In this document: one piece after another, positions 1 to 9,332 of the stretch
How positions within the stretch are numbered: the stretch's first letter is position 1
Layout of the letters: the number at the start of each line of letters is the position of its first letter
Source: Catenulispora sp. GP43
GTDB taxonomy: Bacteria; Actinomycetota; Actinomycetes; Streptomycetales; Catenulisporaceae
NCBI RefSeq assembly: GCF_041260665.1
Contig: NZ_JBGCCT010000026.1
Coordinates: forward strand, 1 to 64,000
Direction of reading: 5' to 3'
Length of the DNA stretch: 64,000 nucleotides
Notes under the pieces: model-generated
Told to the model about the DNA's origin: nothing
What the model saw: only the letters and a program-made list of their open reading frames with translations
The model's database searches: none
Position numbers and translations under genes: made by a program

Positions 1-196
1 AGGGCATGTACTCGGTGATCACGGCCACCCGCAGAGCGGACCGCTCGGCGTCGCCGGGCGCCAGGCGATGCATCCGGTCCAAGGACCGCAGCGCCAGGGC
101 TCGCTGATCGGACCGGTCACAACCGTTGCGATCGAAGCCCTGGCCGATCCGCGGCTCGGACGCGCGCTCGCGGGCCTGAACTTGCTGGCGCGTCAC
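1..196 (-). CDS. Partial sigma-factor-like protein, N-terminus only
   Basis: A minus-strand frame reads open from a GTG at 196 to the left edge, about 65 codons. It is rich in Leu, Arg and Ala and ends in ERSALRVAVITEYMP. That segment resembles the start of region 2 in SigB/SigF/SigG-type RNA polymerase sigma factors, where a similar helix ends in Y(M/L)P before the LARR motif. The diagnostic DNA-binding regions lie outside the window, so the identification is tentative. No clear ribosome binding site precedes the GTG and the start could lie elsewhere. Confidence 0.4.
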   Translation of the reverse strand, partial: MTRQQVQARERASEPRIGQGFDRNGCDRSDQRALALRSLDRMHRLAPGDAERSALRVAVITEYMP

Positions 197-527
197 AGGC
201 ACGGCGACAGTCGCGTCACCGGCGGTCGCGTTGGGACGGGGGCGGAGTCCAGGGACCGTCCGGGAACGGCGCAGCTGATCTCGTAGCGCGTGCGGTCGGA
301 CCGAGCTTGTCGGCGTGCTGGTGGAGGTTGTGCCCATGGAACGCCCTACGCTTTCGCATATGGGGCGTCGGCTGCGTGGGAGGGCTTTCGCGGCCGAAGG
401 TGAAACCGGTGCCTGCCCCGACCGCATACGGCGCGGCGGAATTCACGGCGCCAAAGTCTGGGGCGTATGAAGTTACTGCCACATTAGCGCGAATCGGCAT
501 GGTCCGTATATAGCGCCCCGAACTCCT

Positions 528-1178
528 ACCCGGCGCGATCGCGAGAGGCCAGCGGTCCGGTACGCGGCAGCGCGGATGCGGGCACGGCGGCTGGCTGAAG
601 CCGGTGTTCGGCCAGGCGTCGGGGGACAGGCCGATCTGGCCGCGGTCCACACCGTGCCGCGCGCAGGACGGATCGGAGTGGTGGGTGTTGTGCCAGCTCT
701 CCCCCATCGACAGCAGGGCCAGCCCGGCCCATATCAGCGCCGTGACTCCCGCGGTCCAGGCGAAGTCGCCGATCGCCCAGCCGGCCAGAGCCGGCACGGC
801 CAAAGACGCCACACACAGCGCGGGGAACAACCCGGAAGCCCGGCGCATGACCGGTTCGGCCACCAGGTCTGGGGCGAAGTGGCCGACGTCGGTCGGATCG
901 TCGCCGAACAGCCAGCCGAAGTGCGCATGGACCAGGCCGCGCAGTTGGCCCACCGGCCCGGTGCCGTACCGGTAGGGCGAGTGCGGATCACCGGGCCGGT
1001 CGGTGAACGCGTGATGCCGCCGGTGGGTCGCGACCCAGCTGATGACCGAACCCTGGAAGCTCATCGATCCCGCGACCGCGAGCCCCGCACGCAAAGCCGG
1101 CCTGGCGTTGAAGCTCCGGTGGGTCAGCAGTCTGTGGAAGCCGACGGTCACACCGAACCCGGTCAGGAAGTAGAAGAA
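528..1178 (-). pseudogene. Truncated acyl-CoA/fatty-acid desaturase
   Basis: The frame encodes the core of a membrane-bound stearoyl-CoA-type desaturase. All three histidine boxes that bind the di-iron centre are visible: HRLLTH, HRRHH and HNTHH. Similarity begins at FFYFLTGFG, just upstream of the GTG at 1151, but the first 40 to 60 residues with the leading membrane segment are missing. The next gene upstream stops at 1227, which leaves no room for them. After the third box the C-terminal region is degenerate, and the frame runs on into unrelated sequence to 216. The metal site survives, but both ends are eroded, so I call it a decayed or truncated copy. A divergent short desaturase remains possible. 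Confidence 0.6.
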
Positions 1179-1226
1179 GCCCCGGCCGCGCCTCGCGGGG
1201 TGAGGCGCGGCACCGGTCCAGGGATG

Positions 1227-1655
1227 TTACTTGGGGAGGATGACGCCGATGAAAGCGCGGTAGCGCCGCAGGGCCAGGCGCAGCTCCTCGGTTCCAGGGC
1301 TGCCGTGCTGCCAGTCGACCGCCAGGTCGGTCCTGCGTGCCTGGAAGGAGCTGAGCAGGGCTGTGGCGATCTCGTCGATGAGCCTGTCGGCGTCACGTAC
1401 GGACTCCGCCGGGTCCTCCACGAACCCGACCTGGATCTCGGCCCAGCGGCTGAGGAAGGCCTGCTCCGCCTCGTCGGTCAGGAGCGGCTCGCGGACGAGG
1501 GGGTCCGAAGGCGCCGCCATCGACGTCTCCGGCTCCACAGACTCCGGCTCCGGCTGCCGCTCCTCGGTGAGCACGCCCCCGTCGTCGGCCCACCGATGGG
1601 TCGGCTCGGTCAGGAGGGTGTCCTGGTTCTGGTTCAGGATCGGTTCGGCGTTCAC
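1227..1655 (-). CDS. Conserved actinobacterial protein of unknown function
   Basis: A 142-residue soluble acidic protein with a disordered, Glu/Pro-rich N-terminal third and a helical C-terminal domain. The C-terminal block (WAEIQVGFVEDPAESVRDAD and onward) matches a block in the upstream neighbour (WEHIRGGFLDDPVVALSSAE), so the two genes are paralogous in this domain. The GTG at 1655 is preceded by a good GGAGG site and overlaps the stop of the upstream gene by four bases, so the genes are translationally coupled. A longer upstream extension of the frame looks non-coding. No enzymatic motif is visible. Confidence 0.75.
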   Translation of the reverse strand: MNAEPILNQNQDTLLTEPTHRWADDGGVLTEERQPEPESVEPETSMAAPSDPLVREPLLTDEAEQAFLSRWAEIQVGFVEDPAESVRDADRLIDEIATALLSSFQARRTDLAVDWQHGSPGTEELRLALRRYRAFIGVILPK

Positions 1656-2233
1656 GGCGTGGCCTCCGATTGCATGATCCCGCGCGGGACCACCGCACCG
1701 GGTCCGGTGAGCAGGTCTTCGAAGAGCGTTTGGTACTGCATCAGGGCTTCGCGCTTCACCTCGGTCGGCATCGATGCCGGATCGGTCCGCATACGCTCGC
1801 TGACCCACAGCGCCTGACGGTAGTCCGCCATGGCGCGCCCGTGCTGGACCGAAAGCAGCGCCAACTGCTCGCCGCGGTCGTCGACGGGATAGCCCCTGGC
1901 CTCCAGCAGCCGGGCGATCAGCTGCTCGGCGCTCGACAGGGCGACCACCGGGTCGTCGAGGAAACCCCCTCGGATGTGCTCCCAGGACGAGGCGTAGAAG
2001 TCCCGGTCGTTCGCGCTGATCGGTTCCAGGCGCAGCCTGCTGTGCATCTGGTTGCGCCGCGTCAGCTCACGGTCCGCGGCCCGCGTTCCGCCGTACTCGG
2101 ACCGCACCCGGTCGTATTCGGGCCCGAACGAGGTTCGGATCTCGCGCTTGGCGTACTCGCGCCGGCCGCGGATCGCCACGACGGCGACGACCAGGACGAT
2201 GGCGATGAAGATGATGATCGCAGCTGTGATCAT
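1652..2233 (-). CDS. Membrane-anchored conserved actinobacterial protein
   Basis: A 193-residue protein with one N-terminal transmembrane helix (about residues 2 to 22, ITAAIIIFIAIVLVVAVVAI) followed by a basic stop-transfer segment and a helical cytoplasmic domain with FGPEYDRV near its start. This is a recurrent actinobacterial family without an established function. The ATG at 2233 follows AGGAGG. The domain near residues 95 to 125 is paralogous to the downstream coupled gene. The pair could form a membrane-associated complex; that is inference from shared domain and coupling. Confidence 0.8.
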   Translation of the reverse strand: MITAAIIIFIAIVLVVAVVAIRGRREYAKREIRTSFGPEYDRVRSEYGGTRAADRELTRRNQMHSRLRLEPISANDRDFYASSWEHIRGGFLDDPVVALSSAEQLIARLLEARGYPVDDRGEQLALLSVQHGRAMADYRQALWVSERMRTDPASMPTEVKREALMQYQTLFEDLLTGPGAVVPRGIMQSEATP

Positions 2234-2302
2234 GTGCGCCTCCTCAAAGGGGCTTCCGCCCATGAGTACCCGGATCGCCGGATCCAAACGGGGTGGCGCA
2301 AC

Positions 2303-3967
2303 CTACTTCATGCGACCTGGGGCCTCGGTGAAGCCGTTGACGTGCTTGGTGATGCTGAGCTGGCCGACGTTGTCGGCGTCCATGGCCTCGGCCTTGTCCT
2401 GGTCGGCCAGCAGCGTGCCGTCATTCAGCTCGAAACCGCGCTTGAACTGCGCGACCGCGTCCTTGAACGCCGAGACCGTGTCGTCGGAGAACTGACCGGT
2501 CTCGCGGACCGTCGCCAGCACGCCGGCGTGGTCGGTCTTCAAGAAGGAGATGAACTCCTTCTCGAAACGGCGCACGTCGGCCACCGGAACGTCATCCACC
2601 GAGCCCGAGGTGCCGATCCAGATCGCGGCCACCTGCTCCTCGACCGGGTACGGCTCATACTGACCCTGCTTGAGGATCTCCACCATGCGCTGGCCACGGG
2701 ACAACTGGGCCTTGGAGGCGTCGTCCAGGTCCGAGGCGAAGGCGGCGAACGCCTCCAGGTCACGGAACTGGGCCAGGTCCACACGCAGCGAACCGGACAC
2801 CGAACGCATCGCACGCACCTGCGCCGAACCACCGACACGGGACACCGAGGTACCCACGTTGATCGCCGGACGCACACCAGAGTTGAACAAGTCGGTCTCG
2901 AAGAAGCACTGACCATCGGTGATCGAGATGACGTTGGTCGGAATGAACGCCGAAATGTCGTTGGCCTTGGTCTCGATGACCGGCAAACCGGTCATCGACC
3001 CACCGCCCATCTCGTCGTTCAGCTTCGCGCAGCGCTCCAGCAGGCGGGAGTGCAGATAGAAGACGTCACCGGGGTACGCCTCACGGCCCGGCGGGCGGCG
3101 CAGCAGCAGCGACATCGAACGGTAGGCCTCGGCCTGCTTAGTCAGGTCGTCGAAGACGATCAGGACGTGCTTTCCGTCGTACATCCAGTGCTGACCGATG
3201 GCCGAGCCGGTGTACGGCGCCAGGTACTTGAAACCGGCCGCGTCGGAGGCCGGGGCCGCGACGATGGTCGTGTACTTCATCGCACCGGCCTCCTCCAGCG
3301 CGCCCTTCACGGCAGCGATGGTGGAGCCCTTCTGACCGATGGCGACGTAGATGCAGCGGACCTGCTTCTTCGGGTCGCCCGACTCCCAGTTCTGCTTCTG
3401 GTTGATGATCGTGTCCACGGCCACCGCGGTCTTGCCGGTCTGCCGGTCACCGATGATCAGCTGACGCTGGCCGCGACCGATCGGCGTCATCGAGTCGATG
3501 GCCTTGATACCGGTCTGCAGCGGCTCCTTCACCGACTGACGGGCCATCACACCCGGCGCCTGCAACTCCAGGATGCGGGTGCCCTCGGCCTCGATCGGGC
3601 CCAGGCCGTCGATCGGCTCACCCAGCGGGTTCACCACCCGACCCATGAAGTCGTCACCGACCGGCGTGGACAGGATCTCGCCGGTGCGCGACACAGACTG
3701 GCCTTCTGCGATCCGCTCATAGTCGCCGAGCACGACCACCCCGATCTCGCGGACGTCCAGGTTCAGGGCGATGCCCAGGGTGCCGTCCTCAAACTTCAGC
3801 AGCTCGTTGGTCATGGCCGAGGGCAGACCCTCGACCTTGGCGATACCGTCACCGATCACAGTGACGGCCCCGACCTCATCTTTCGGCGACGCCGTCGGCT
3901 GGTAGGAGCTGACGAAACGCTCCAACGCGTCCCGGATCTCCTCCGGACGGATGACGAGCTCTGTCAT
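2303..3967 (-). CDS. atpA: ATP synthase F1 alpha subunit, orphan copy
   Basis: A 554-residue, full-length F1 ATP synthase alpha subunit. It has the N-terminal beta-barrel ([18 protein letters not shown]), a Walker A loop GDRQTGKTA near residue 170, the VFDDLTKQA segment, the NVISITDGQ region and the alpha-specific C-terminal domain. In F-type ATPases the alpha subunit carries the non-catalytic nucleotide sites and pairs with beta. No other atp gene flanks it: neighbours are stress-type regulators and small unknown proteins. The start at 3967 has AGGA about 8 bases upstream. It is probably a second, stand-alone copy in addition to the normal atp operon, but that operon is outside the window. 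No inactivating lesion is visible. Confidence 0.95.
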   Translation of the reverse strand: MTELVIRPEEIRDALERFVSSYQPTASPKDEVGAVTVIGDGIAKVEGLPSAMTNELLKFEDGTLGIALNLDVREIGVVVLGDYERIAEGQSVSRTGEILSTPVGDDFMGRVVNPLGEPIDGLGPIEAEGTRILELQAPGVMARQSVKEPLQTGIKAIDSMTPIGRGQRQLIIGDRQTGKTAVAVDTIINQKQNWESGDPKKQVRCIYVAIGQKGSTIAAVKGALEEAGAMKYTTIVAAPASDAAGFKYLAPYTGSAIGQHWMYDGKHVLIVFDDLTKQAEAYRSMSLLLRRPPGREAYPGDVFYLHSRLLERCAKLNDEMGGGSMTGLPVIETKANDISAFIPTNVISITDGQCFFETDLFNSGVRPAINVGTSVSRVGGSAQVRAMRSVSGSLRVDLAQFRDLEAFAAFASDLDDASKAQLSRGQRMVEILKQGQYEPYPVEEQVAAIWIGTSGSVDDVPVADVRRFEKEFISFLKTDHAGVLATVRETGQFSDDTVSAFKDAVAQFKRGFELNDGTLLADQDKAEAMDADNVGQLSITKHVNGFTEAPGRMK

Positions 3968-4403
3968 GAGCGTTCCTGTCTCTCTCATCGCACACGTTTC
4001 GTTCGACATCAGCGAAGGCATCGGCGGCAGTCGGATAACAACGCAGCGTCGATGCCAGTCCCGTGATACCGATCATCTTCCGCAGCAGGGCGCTCGTCTC
4101 GCAGAGCCGGTACCACCCATCGCCGACAAGAGCCCGACGGTGAGCGTGTACTAACGCGTTCAGGCCCGCGCAGTCACAAAAGGACAATCCGGCCACATCG
4201 ACGACAACACGCGGGTTGCGGTAGACGTCGAAAACGTCGAAACAGGCCGTGGCCGCGGGAGCGGTCGCGACATCCAGCTCACCGGCCAGGGCGACCACCG
4301 GACCGCCCGAGGTCAAGTCCACCGAGATGCACAACGACGTCGGCGAAGTGTCGGAACCCTGCTGACCGGGGTCGGTTCTCGCATCTAAGGTGATGCCCGC
4401 CAT
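3876..4403 (-). CDS. STAS-domain anti-sigma factor antagonist
   Basis: A 175-residue protein whose first 130 residues form a STAS domain of the SpoIIAA/RsbV type: SLCISVDL...[15 protein letters not shown], then [20 protein letters not shown]. In this family a Ser or Thr at the end of the beta strand is phosphorylated by an anti-sigma kinase; here that position reads CDCAG, with Cys where Ser or Thr is common, so phospho-control may be altered. The frame runs 92 bases into the start of atpA in another frame, which suggests an extended or frameshifted C-terminus. No partner kinase gene is adjacent. Confidence 0.8.
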   Translation of the reverse strand: MAGITLDARTDPGQQGSDTSPTSLCISVDLTSGGPVVALAGELDVATAPAATACFDVFDVYRNPRVVVDVAGLSFCDCAGLNALVHAHRRALVGDGWYRLCETSALLRKMIGITGLASTLRCYPTAADAFADVERNVCDERDRNAHDRARHPSGGDPGRVGAFRQLLPADGVAER

Positions 4404-4610
4404 GACGGCCTCCTAAGACGTGCCGCAGGTGTGCAAAGCGTCACCAGGGTCCGGGGAGACCGCCCAGATCGACCGGGCGTACCTCAAGTCTAGACCTCGT
4501 GTAAAGACAGGCTCCCGAATCAGAGGAGCCGGCGGGACAGCCATGGACTCGCCCCGCGACGAAGGAGCAGGAACACGACCATGGCGCTCCTTCCTGCCGA
4601 GCACAGTGAT

Positions 4611-4967
4611 TCAGCGTCGGGCGAGCTGCCGCTCTCCCGAGGCACCCGCCTCGTAGGGCAGCTCGTAATGCTGGAACACGGCTTCCTCGTCCTCGAAGGG
4701 CAGAATGTCGTCGGTGCCGATCGCCGGACTGCCCTTGACGAGCGACTTGGCGTAGTTGACCTTGACGTAGCCGGGTCCCACGATCACGCCGTCCAGGGGG
4801 ACGAACACCAGGCGATGCCTGGTGGGCAGGCCCACCCGGACGGTGGCCATCGCCGGTTCGTCGGTGCTGGTGTCCACGTAGACCGCCTCCAAGGAGCCGA
4901 TCTTGTTCCCACCGGAGTCGACCACCTCGCAGGTCCGCCACTCCCGCAGATCCGCTGCCTGGATCAT
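4611..4967 (-). CDS. PRC-barrel domain protein
   Basis: A 118-residue protein with a PRC-barrel fold: EWRTCEVVDSGGNKIGSLEAVYVDTSTDEPAMATVRVG, then RLVFVPLDGVIVGPGYVKVNYAKSLVKGSP. Such proteins are small beta-barrels related to the photosynthetic reaction centre H subunit and RimM; in actinobacteria free-standing copies are often stress-related and lack a defined reaction. Here it lies in a run of minus-strand genes with STAS and atpA. The roughly 200 bases between it and the STAS gene hold no supported gene. Confidence 0.85.
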   Translation of the reverse strand: MIQAADLREWRTCEVVDSGGNKIGSLEAVYVDTSTDEPAMATVRVGLPTRHRLVFVPLDGVIVGPGYVKVNYAKSLVKGSPAIGTDDILPFEDEEAVFQHYELPYEAGASGERQLARR

Positions 4968-5024
4968 CGTGTCTCCTCCCGCGCCGGCCGGCGGCGCGTC
5001 ACGCCGGCGATTGACTCACGGACG

Positions 5025-5399
5025 TCAGCCGTCTTTCCCTTCGTCCCGCTGATTGGCGATGTCGATGCGGTTACGCCGGCTGTCGGCGATGACGAAGCCC
5101 AGTGCCAACGCCATCACGATGATGGCGACGACCCACATGAAGTGCACGGCGAAGCCGATCAGGCCACAGAGCAGAGCCACGGAGAGCGCAGCGAGCATGA
5201 CGGCGTCCGGGCCCCTCTTCTGGCTGAGCAGCCGCCTGAGCCGCTCGTCCAGCCTGAGCTCCCTGCCGGAGCGAGGCGATCGGGGGGATTGTGGGGGGAC
5301 GCCCCGTGCTCGCGTTTCATTGTCTGGCGCGCTGACGTGGCGATACTCAGTCGCATGAAGGGCGCCGGCGCCGATGACGTGATTCTTGTCGGGTCTCAT
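5025..5399 (-). CDS. Small two-helix membrane protein of unknown function
   Basis: From the ATG at 5399 the protein is 124 residues. Residues 45 to 70 are basic (LDERLRRLLSQKRG) and are followed by two adjacent hydrophobic stretches (VMLAALSVALLCGLIGFAVHF and MWVVAIIVMALALGFVIA), then a charged tail ending in DEGKDG. This matches small actinobacterial membrane proteins of the DUF3040 type in layout, but I cannot assign the family firmly. The frame is open further upstream to 5636 but that part looks non-coding. No gene is supported in the 267 bases before the next gene. Confidence 0.6.
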   Translation of the reverse strand: MRPDKNHVIGAGALHATEYRHVSAPDNETRARGVPPQSPRSPRSGRELRLDERLRRLLSQKRGPDAVMLAALSVALLCGLIGFAVHFMWVVAIIVMALALGFVIADSRRNRIDIANQRDEGKDG

Positions 5400-5666
5400 C
5401 GTGAGACCGCCGATCTCCCTCCGGTCGCGAAGGGACAATAGCTCTACTTGGGCTTCTTGCCAGCATACGCCTGTTAGATCCTGGTACCGAAGACCGCGCA
5501 GGCAGCGAGGTTCAGCGGCTGGGCCAGATCTCGCGCTTGGCGCATCAAGAGCGGGACCCTGGCAGCAAGGCGAGGATCGCACGTCGGCTTCAGATGTTCT
5601 GATCTGAAACCGCTGGTGCGGATCCCGCATCATCATCGACGGCGCGGCCCTGTGCCACTGACGGCC

Positions 5667-7103
5667 TCATGACGGTGAACTACAGCCTGCGAGGCCGAGG
5701 TGGCGGAGTGCGGACGCCGCCGCTCCCGCGCCGCACATGCCGTGGGCGCCCGGACCAGGCGGAGTTGCGGCCGAGCACAGGTAGACGCCGGGTAGGCCGG
5801 TGGAGTAGGGGTCGAGCGCGGGGCGGGCTCCGAGCAGGAGCTGGCACGGTGCCTTCGCCCCTGTGAGGATGTCGCCGCCGACGAAGTTGGGGTTGCCTGC
5901 CGCGAAGTCGGTCGGCCGGGTGACGTGCGCCCCGATGATGCGCTCGCGAACGCCGGGGGCGAACCGCTCGAGCTGCTTGATGATGGCGTCGGTGGCGTCG
6001 CCGTCGAAGCCGTGCGGAACGTGGGCGTAGGCCCACACGGGGTGTACGTCGCCGACCGAACGGCTCGGATCAGCCAGGTACTGCTGGCCGACGAGTACGA
6101 AGGGGCGTTCGGGCATGCGCCCGGCCGCGACGGCTCTTTCCGACAGCGCCACTTCGGCGCAGCTGCCACCAAGGTGGACGGTGCCGGAGCGTCGCGCGTA
6201 CTCGTTCGTCCAGGGCACGCCGCCCTCGACCGCCAGATCGAGTTTGTATGCGGCCGGGCCCCGGCGGAATCGGCGGTATGCGTTCCGTACCCGGCCCGGC
6301 AGCCGATCGCCGTAGAGGCAGGCGACCTGGCCGGGGTCGAGATCCAGGAGAGTCACCTCAGCCGGCGGAATCTGCTTGATATCGGTGACGTGCACGCCGG
6401 TTTCGATCGTGCCGCCGTGCTCGCGCAGTACCCGCTCCATGCTGCGCGCGATGGCCTGGGAGCCGCCTTCGGCGACCGCCCATCCCGCGGCGTGGCCGGC
6501 GGTGAGGATGCCGAGTCCGATCGCCGAGCTGAACGGATCGGACAGCGGGCGGTAGGCGTGGGCAGCGACCCCGGCCCACAGCGCCTGCGCCTGGGGGGTT
6601 TCGAACAGGCGCGCGACGATGGCGGCCGGCAGCAGTATCGGCAAGCCGAGGCGTAGGAGCAGGAAGGGGTGAGTGGGGATGCGCAGCATGGGGCCCATCA
6701 CGTCCGGGGCGAGTGACTCCCAGTGACGTACCGACGGTCCAAGGAGCCGCCGGTAGCGGTTGCCGTCGGGGCCGAGGCCGCACGCAGTCTGCTGCACGGA
6801 GCGGAACAGGACGCCGGCTGTCCCGTCATCGAGCGGATGGACGCAGTCGACGTCCGGCAGCAGCCACCGCAGTCCATGACGTTCCAGCTCTAGTGCGCGC
6901 AGTGCCGGTGACGTCACGGCCATCGGATGGATGGCCGAGCAGTGGTCGTGCAGCAGCCCCGGCAGGATGGCTTCATGGCTGCGGGTTCCTCCGCCGGCTT
7001 CGTCCGCGGCTTCCAGGACCGTGACTTGCAGTCCTGCCTTGGCCAAGAGGGCGGCGGCCGCGAGCCCGTTGGGCCCGGAGCCGACGACGACCGCGGACGT
7101 CAT
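5667..7103 (-). CDS. FAD-dependent oxidoreductase, phytoene-dehydrogenase-like
   Basis: A 478-residue flavoprotein of the phytoene desaturase/amine oxidase superfamily. The N-terminus has the dinucleotide-binding loop VVVGSGPNGLAAAALLAKAG followed by the second strand ending VLEAADEAGGGTR. The C-terminal FAD motif reads LPGVYLCSAATPPGPGAHGMCGAGAA, typical of the CrtI-like COG1233 group. Substrate cannot be deduced; there is no other carotenoid gene nearby. The ATG at 7103 is chosen because it directly precedes the Rossmann strand. It lies 73 bases downstream of the HTTM gene on the same strand and may be cotranscribed with it. Confidence 0.9.
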   Translation of the reverse strand: MTSAVVVGSGPNGLAAAALLAKAGLQVTVLEAADEAGGGTRSHEAILPGLLHDHCSAIHPMAVTSPALRALELERHGLRWLLPDVDCVHPLDDGTAGVLFRSVQQTACGLGPDGNRYRRLLGPSVRHWESLAPDVMGPMLRIPTHPFLLLRLGLPILLPAAIVARLFETPQAQALWAGVAAHAYRPLSDPFSSAIGLGILTAGHAAGWAVAEGGSQAIARSMERVLREHGGTIETGVHVTDIKQIPPAEVTLLDLDPGQVACLYGDRLPGRVRNAYRRFRRGPAAYKLDLAVEGGVPWTNEYARRSGTVHLGGSCAEVALSERAVAAGRMPERPFVLVGQQYLADPSRSVGDVHPVWAYAHVPHGFDGDATDAIIKQLERFAPGVRERIIGAHVTRPTDFAAGNPNFVGGDILTGAKAPCQLLLGARPALDPYSTGLPGVYLCSAATPPGPGAHGMCGAGAAASALRHLGLAGCSSPS

Positions 7104-7176
7104 AGAACGTCCGGAGTCGTCGTCGCAACGCCTGGGCGGCCACATGTCGCGCTGCCCAGCCCGTCGTCGTCTGCTG

Positions 7177-8331
7177 TCACATGCGATCCAGCGTCTTCGA
7201 CGGCCGAACCTGCTGTGGCGGGATGTGAGTGCTCTCCATCAGGCGCGAGGCGTCCGGTGCCGGCGACGCGGCCCGCCGCACGAGTCGCCGCACCTGCCGT
7301 CCCACATTCATGTAGAAGCGGTCCGAGAGGAACACTGCGTCCGCGATGACCATCGAGCCGGAGAACATCGGGAGCCCCATGAGTACCGCGATGCTCAGAT
7401 GCATACCGAGCAACATGGACAGCACGACGTACTTGAGTCGGCCGAACAGTGCGAACGGGAACGCCACCTGCACCAGGACGGTCAGGTAAGCGACGACCGC
7501 GATCATCATCGGATGGCTGTCCGCCATGGCGGACAGCGCTGGCCACGGCCGGAACAGACTGAGGTTGAGAACGTAGTGAAGAGCGGTGCCGTGGTCCCAG
7601 TCACTGCCCTGCACCTTGTAGAGGCCCGCTGTGGCGTAGAGGATGCAGATCTGAGCACCGATGACGACCATGGCGCAGTTGTGCAGCACCGTGACCAATA
7701 CCCGTCTTGCCACACCGAGCTGCCGGGCATGCTCGGACGCTGCGACCCGTGCGAACTCAGGCCTGCGCCGGTAGCCGGGCCCTCGAAGCCGTGCCCTGCG
7801 TGAGTCGAGCGACCATCGTCGACCGCAGGCGATGCAGATCATGTAGATGCTCATGAGGGTGATCAGGTTGTCGCCGCCATCCGTCATGAGGATGGACCTG
7901 GCGTAGAACGAGGTCACCACGAGCGCGAACACGATCGAGAGGATCCTGGTTCGCCAGCCGAGCGTGAACAGCACGCAGACCACGACCGCCAGCGCGTAGC
8001 AGGCTTCGAAGTAGATCGGCCGGTCCGAGAAGGCCAGCAGGCTGAACCAGCCTGTGTGCTTCAGCAACTCTCGGGACAGCGTGGGCGTCAGCGGGGAACC
8101 CGGGCCCCAGAGCTCGTCGCGGTGCGGGAATTCCCGCAGCAGATAGGCGAGATAGATCAGGCCGTATCCGATGCGCAGCGCGGCGGCGGCGTACAGCGAG
8201 ATCGGCCGCTCGGTGAGGGCGACTCCGAACGCGTCAAGGCGGCCCACCACACGCACCAGGCCGGCACCGCGGGCCGGCAAGTCCTCATGTTCCGTTGTGG
8301 ATGTCACGGTCGATCCCTGCTCACCTGCCAC
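7177..8331 (-). CDS. HTTM-domain membrane protein, SdpB-like
   Basis: A 384-residue polytopic membrane protein with the horizontally transferred transmembrane (HTTM) domain shared by vitamin-K-dependent gamma-carboxylase homologues and the SdpB protein of the Bacillus sporulation-delaying system. Visible marks are ISLYAAAALRIGYGLIYLAYLLRE near the N-terminus, WSLDS in the loop after helix 4, and several further hydrophobic helices. The GTG start overlaps the end of the upstream DUF5819 gene by 11 bases, so the two are coupled. SdpA/SdpB-type pairs mature a secreted toxin peptide; no SdpC-like peptide is visible here. Confidence 0.85.
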   Translation of the reverse strand: MAGEQGSTVTSTTEHEDLPARGAGLVRVVGRLDAFGVALTERPISLYAAAALRIGYGLIYLAYLLREFPHRDELWGPGSPLTPTLSRELLKHTGWFSLLAFSDRPIYFEACYALAVVVCVLFTLGWRTRILSIVFALVVTSFYARSILMTDGGDNLITLMSIYMICIACGRRWSLDSRRARLRGPGYRRRPEFARVAASEHARQLGVARRVLVTVLHNCAMVVIGAQICILYATAGLYKVQGSDWDHGTALHYVLNLSLFRPWPALSAMADSHPMMIAVVAYLTVLVQVAFPFALFGRLKYVVLSMLLGMHLSIAVLMGLPMFSGSMVIADAVFLSDRFYMNVGRQVRRLVRRAASPAPDASRLMESTHIPPQQVRPSKTLDRM

Positions 8332-9031
8332 GAGACGGCGCCTTCCACCACGGTAGGTTTCTGATATCGGCGGCGGGCTGCGCCGGGCGCGGGCCGCCGG
8401 GCACGGCCTGCGCCGCGATGGGCTGCGTCACCACACGCAGCTGGATACTGTCGAAATCGCCCTTGCGATGGGCCTCGACCCGGTCGACTGCGATGTTCCG
8501 CAGGTAGTCCCGCACCAATACCGCCCAGTCCGAACCGGCCTGATCGCCGGTGCCGAACGCGTCGACGTAGGCGGACCAGGCCCTGCGCAGCGTGTTCTGC
8601 GCGGTGTGGCTCGGAAAGACGTCGTGCTTGATCGCCGCGTTGTCCAGAGCGGACAGATCGAACCAGGGGCTGATCCGAGGCCTGCCGTCCGGCCCCGCAC
8701 TCATCGTCCTGGCGGAGATCTGCCAGTTGCCTGACTGGGGCTCCGGCGCGAACAGCTGCCAGTTCTGATCGAAAACCGGGTCGATCCAGGCGTTGATCTG
8801 CTTTGAATAGCGCTGTGAAATGGGATTCACCGGCGCGACGTAGAGGCCGACCATCAGCAGATGCGCCACAGTGCCCACCAGGCAGACCGCGACCGCGGCA
8901 CCGGTCAGCGCCCGCAGCGGGCGCGAGAGGCCCGCCAGCCCGGGCGGCGTGCGCTCAGTCGTCTCCACAGGCTCGGCGCGGACCTCAACCTGATCCTCGA
9001 GCGCCTCCGAATCACGTTGCCTCACATCCAC
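8321..9031 (-). CDS. DUF5819 family protein, SdpA-like partner
   Basis: A 236-residue protein with one membrane anchor (LTGAAVAVCLVGTVAHLLMVGLYV) and an extracytoplasmic domain containing the family hallmark FDQNWQLFAPEPQS, typical of DUF5819/SdpA-like proteins. It is encoded directly upstream of, and overlaps, the HTTM gene, which is the usual arrangement of this pair. I choose the GTG at 9031 because AAGGGA lies 9 bases before it; the frame is open to 9109. The function in actinobacteria is not established; membrane-associated peptide maturation is inferred from the Sdp system. Confidence 0.8.
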   Translation of the reverse strand: MDVRQRDSEALEDQVEVRAEPVETTERTPPGLAGLSRPLRALTGAAVAVCLVGTVAHLLMVGLYVAPVNPISQRYSKQINAWIDPVFDQNWQLFAPEPQSGNWQISARTMSAGPDGRPRISPWFDLSALDNAAIKHDVFPSHTAQNTLRRAWSAYVDAFGTGDQAGSDWAVLVRDYLRNIAVDRVEAHRKGDFDSIQLRVVTQPIAAQAVPGGPRPAQPAADIRNLPWWKAPSRGR

Positions 9032-9332
9032 CGGATCAAGTCCCTTAGCACGCGGCGACACTTGGCCCTGCTCATCCTGCTGCTCCAATCGATGTACCTC
9101 ATGACACACCGTGCGGGTCCGGGCCCGGCCGCCGTCGGCGCGCTCGCTGAACAGGCCAGTGCGCCGCCGGCGGATTCCGCGGTGGTCGTTTCTGCGGGGC
9201 GGCGCCCGACGGTGACGGATCTCCGTCAGGCGCCGCCGACACGGTCCTCGTCAGGGAGGTGCATTCACCTCGTCCTGTGATGTCACGGACCGTTTTGATC
9301 ACCGGCGAGCCCAGGGGACGCCGGCTGAGTCA

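Noticed and set aside
68-513. Short plus-strand frames at the left edge (68-286 and 307-513).
   Set aside because: They have no recognisable domain and lie opposite a better-supported minus-strand frame or in degenerate DNA next to the truncated desaturase.
1670-4066. A plus-strand open frame of about 800 codons.
   Set aside because: It lies antisense to atpA and the coupled pair, whose products are clearly recognisable; its composition is typical of shadow frames.
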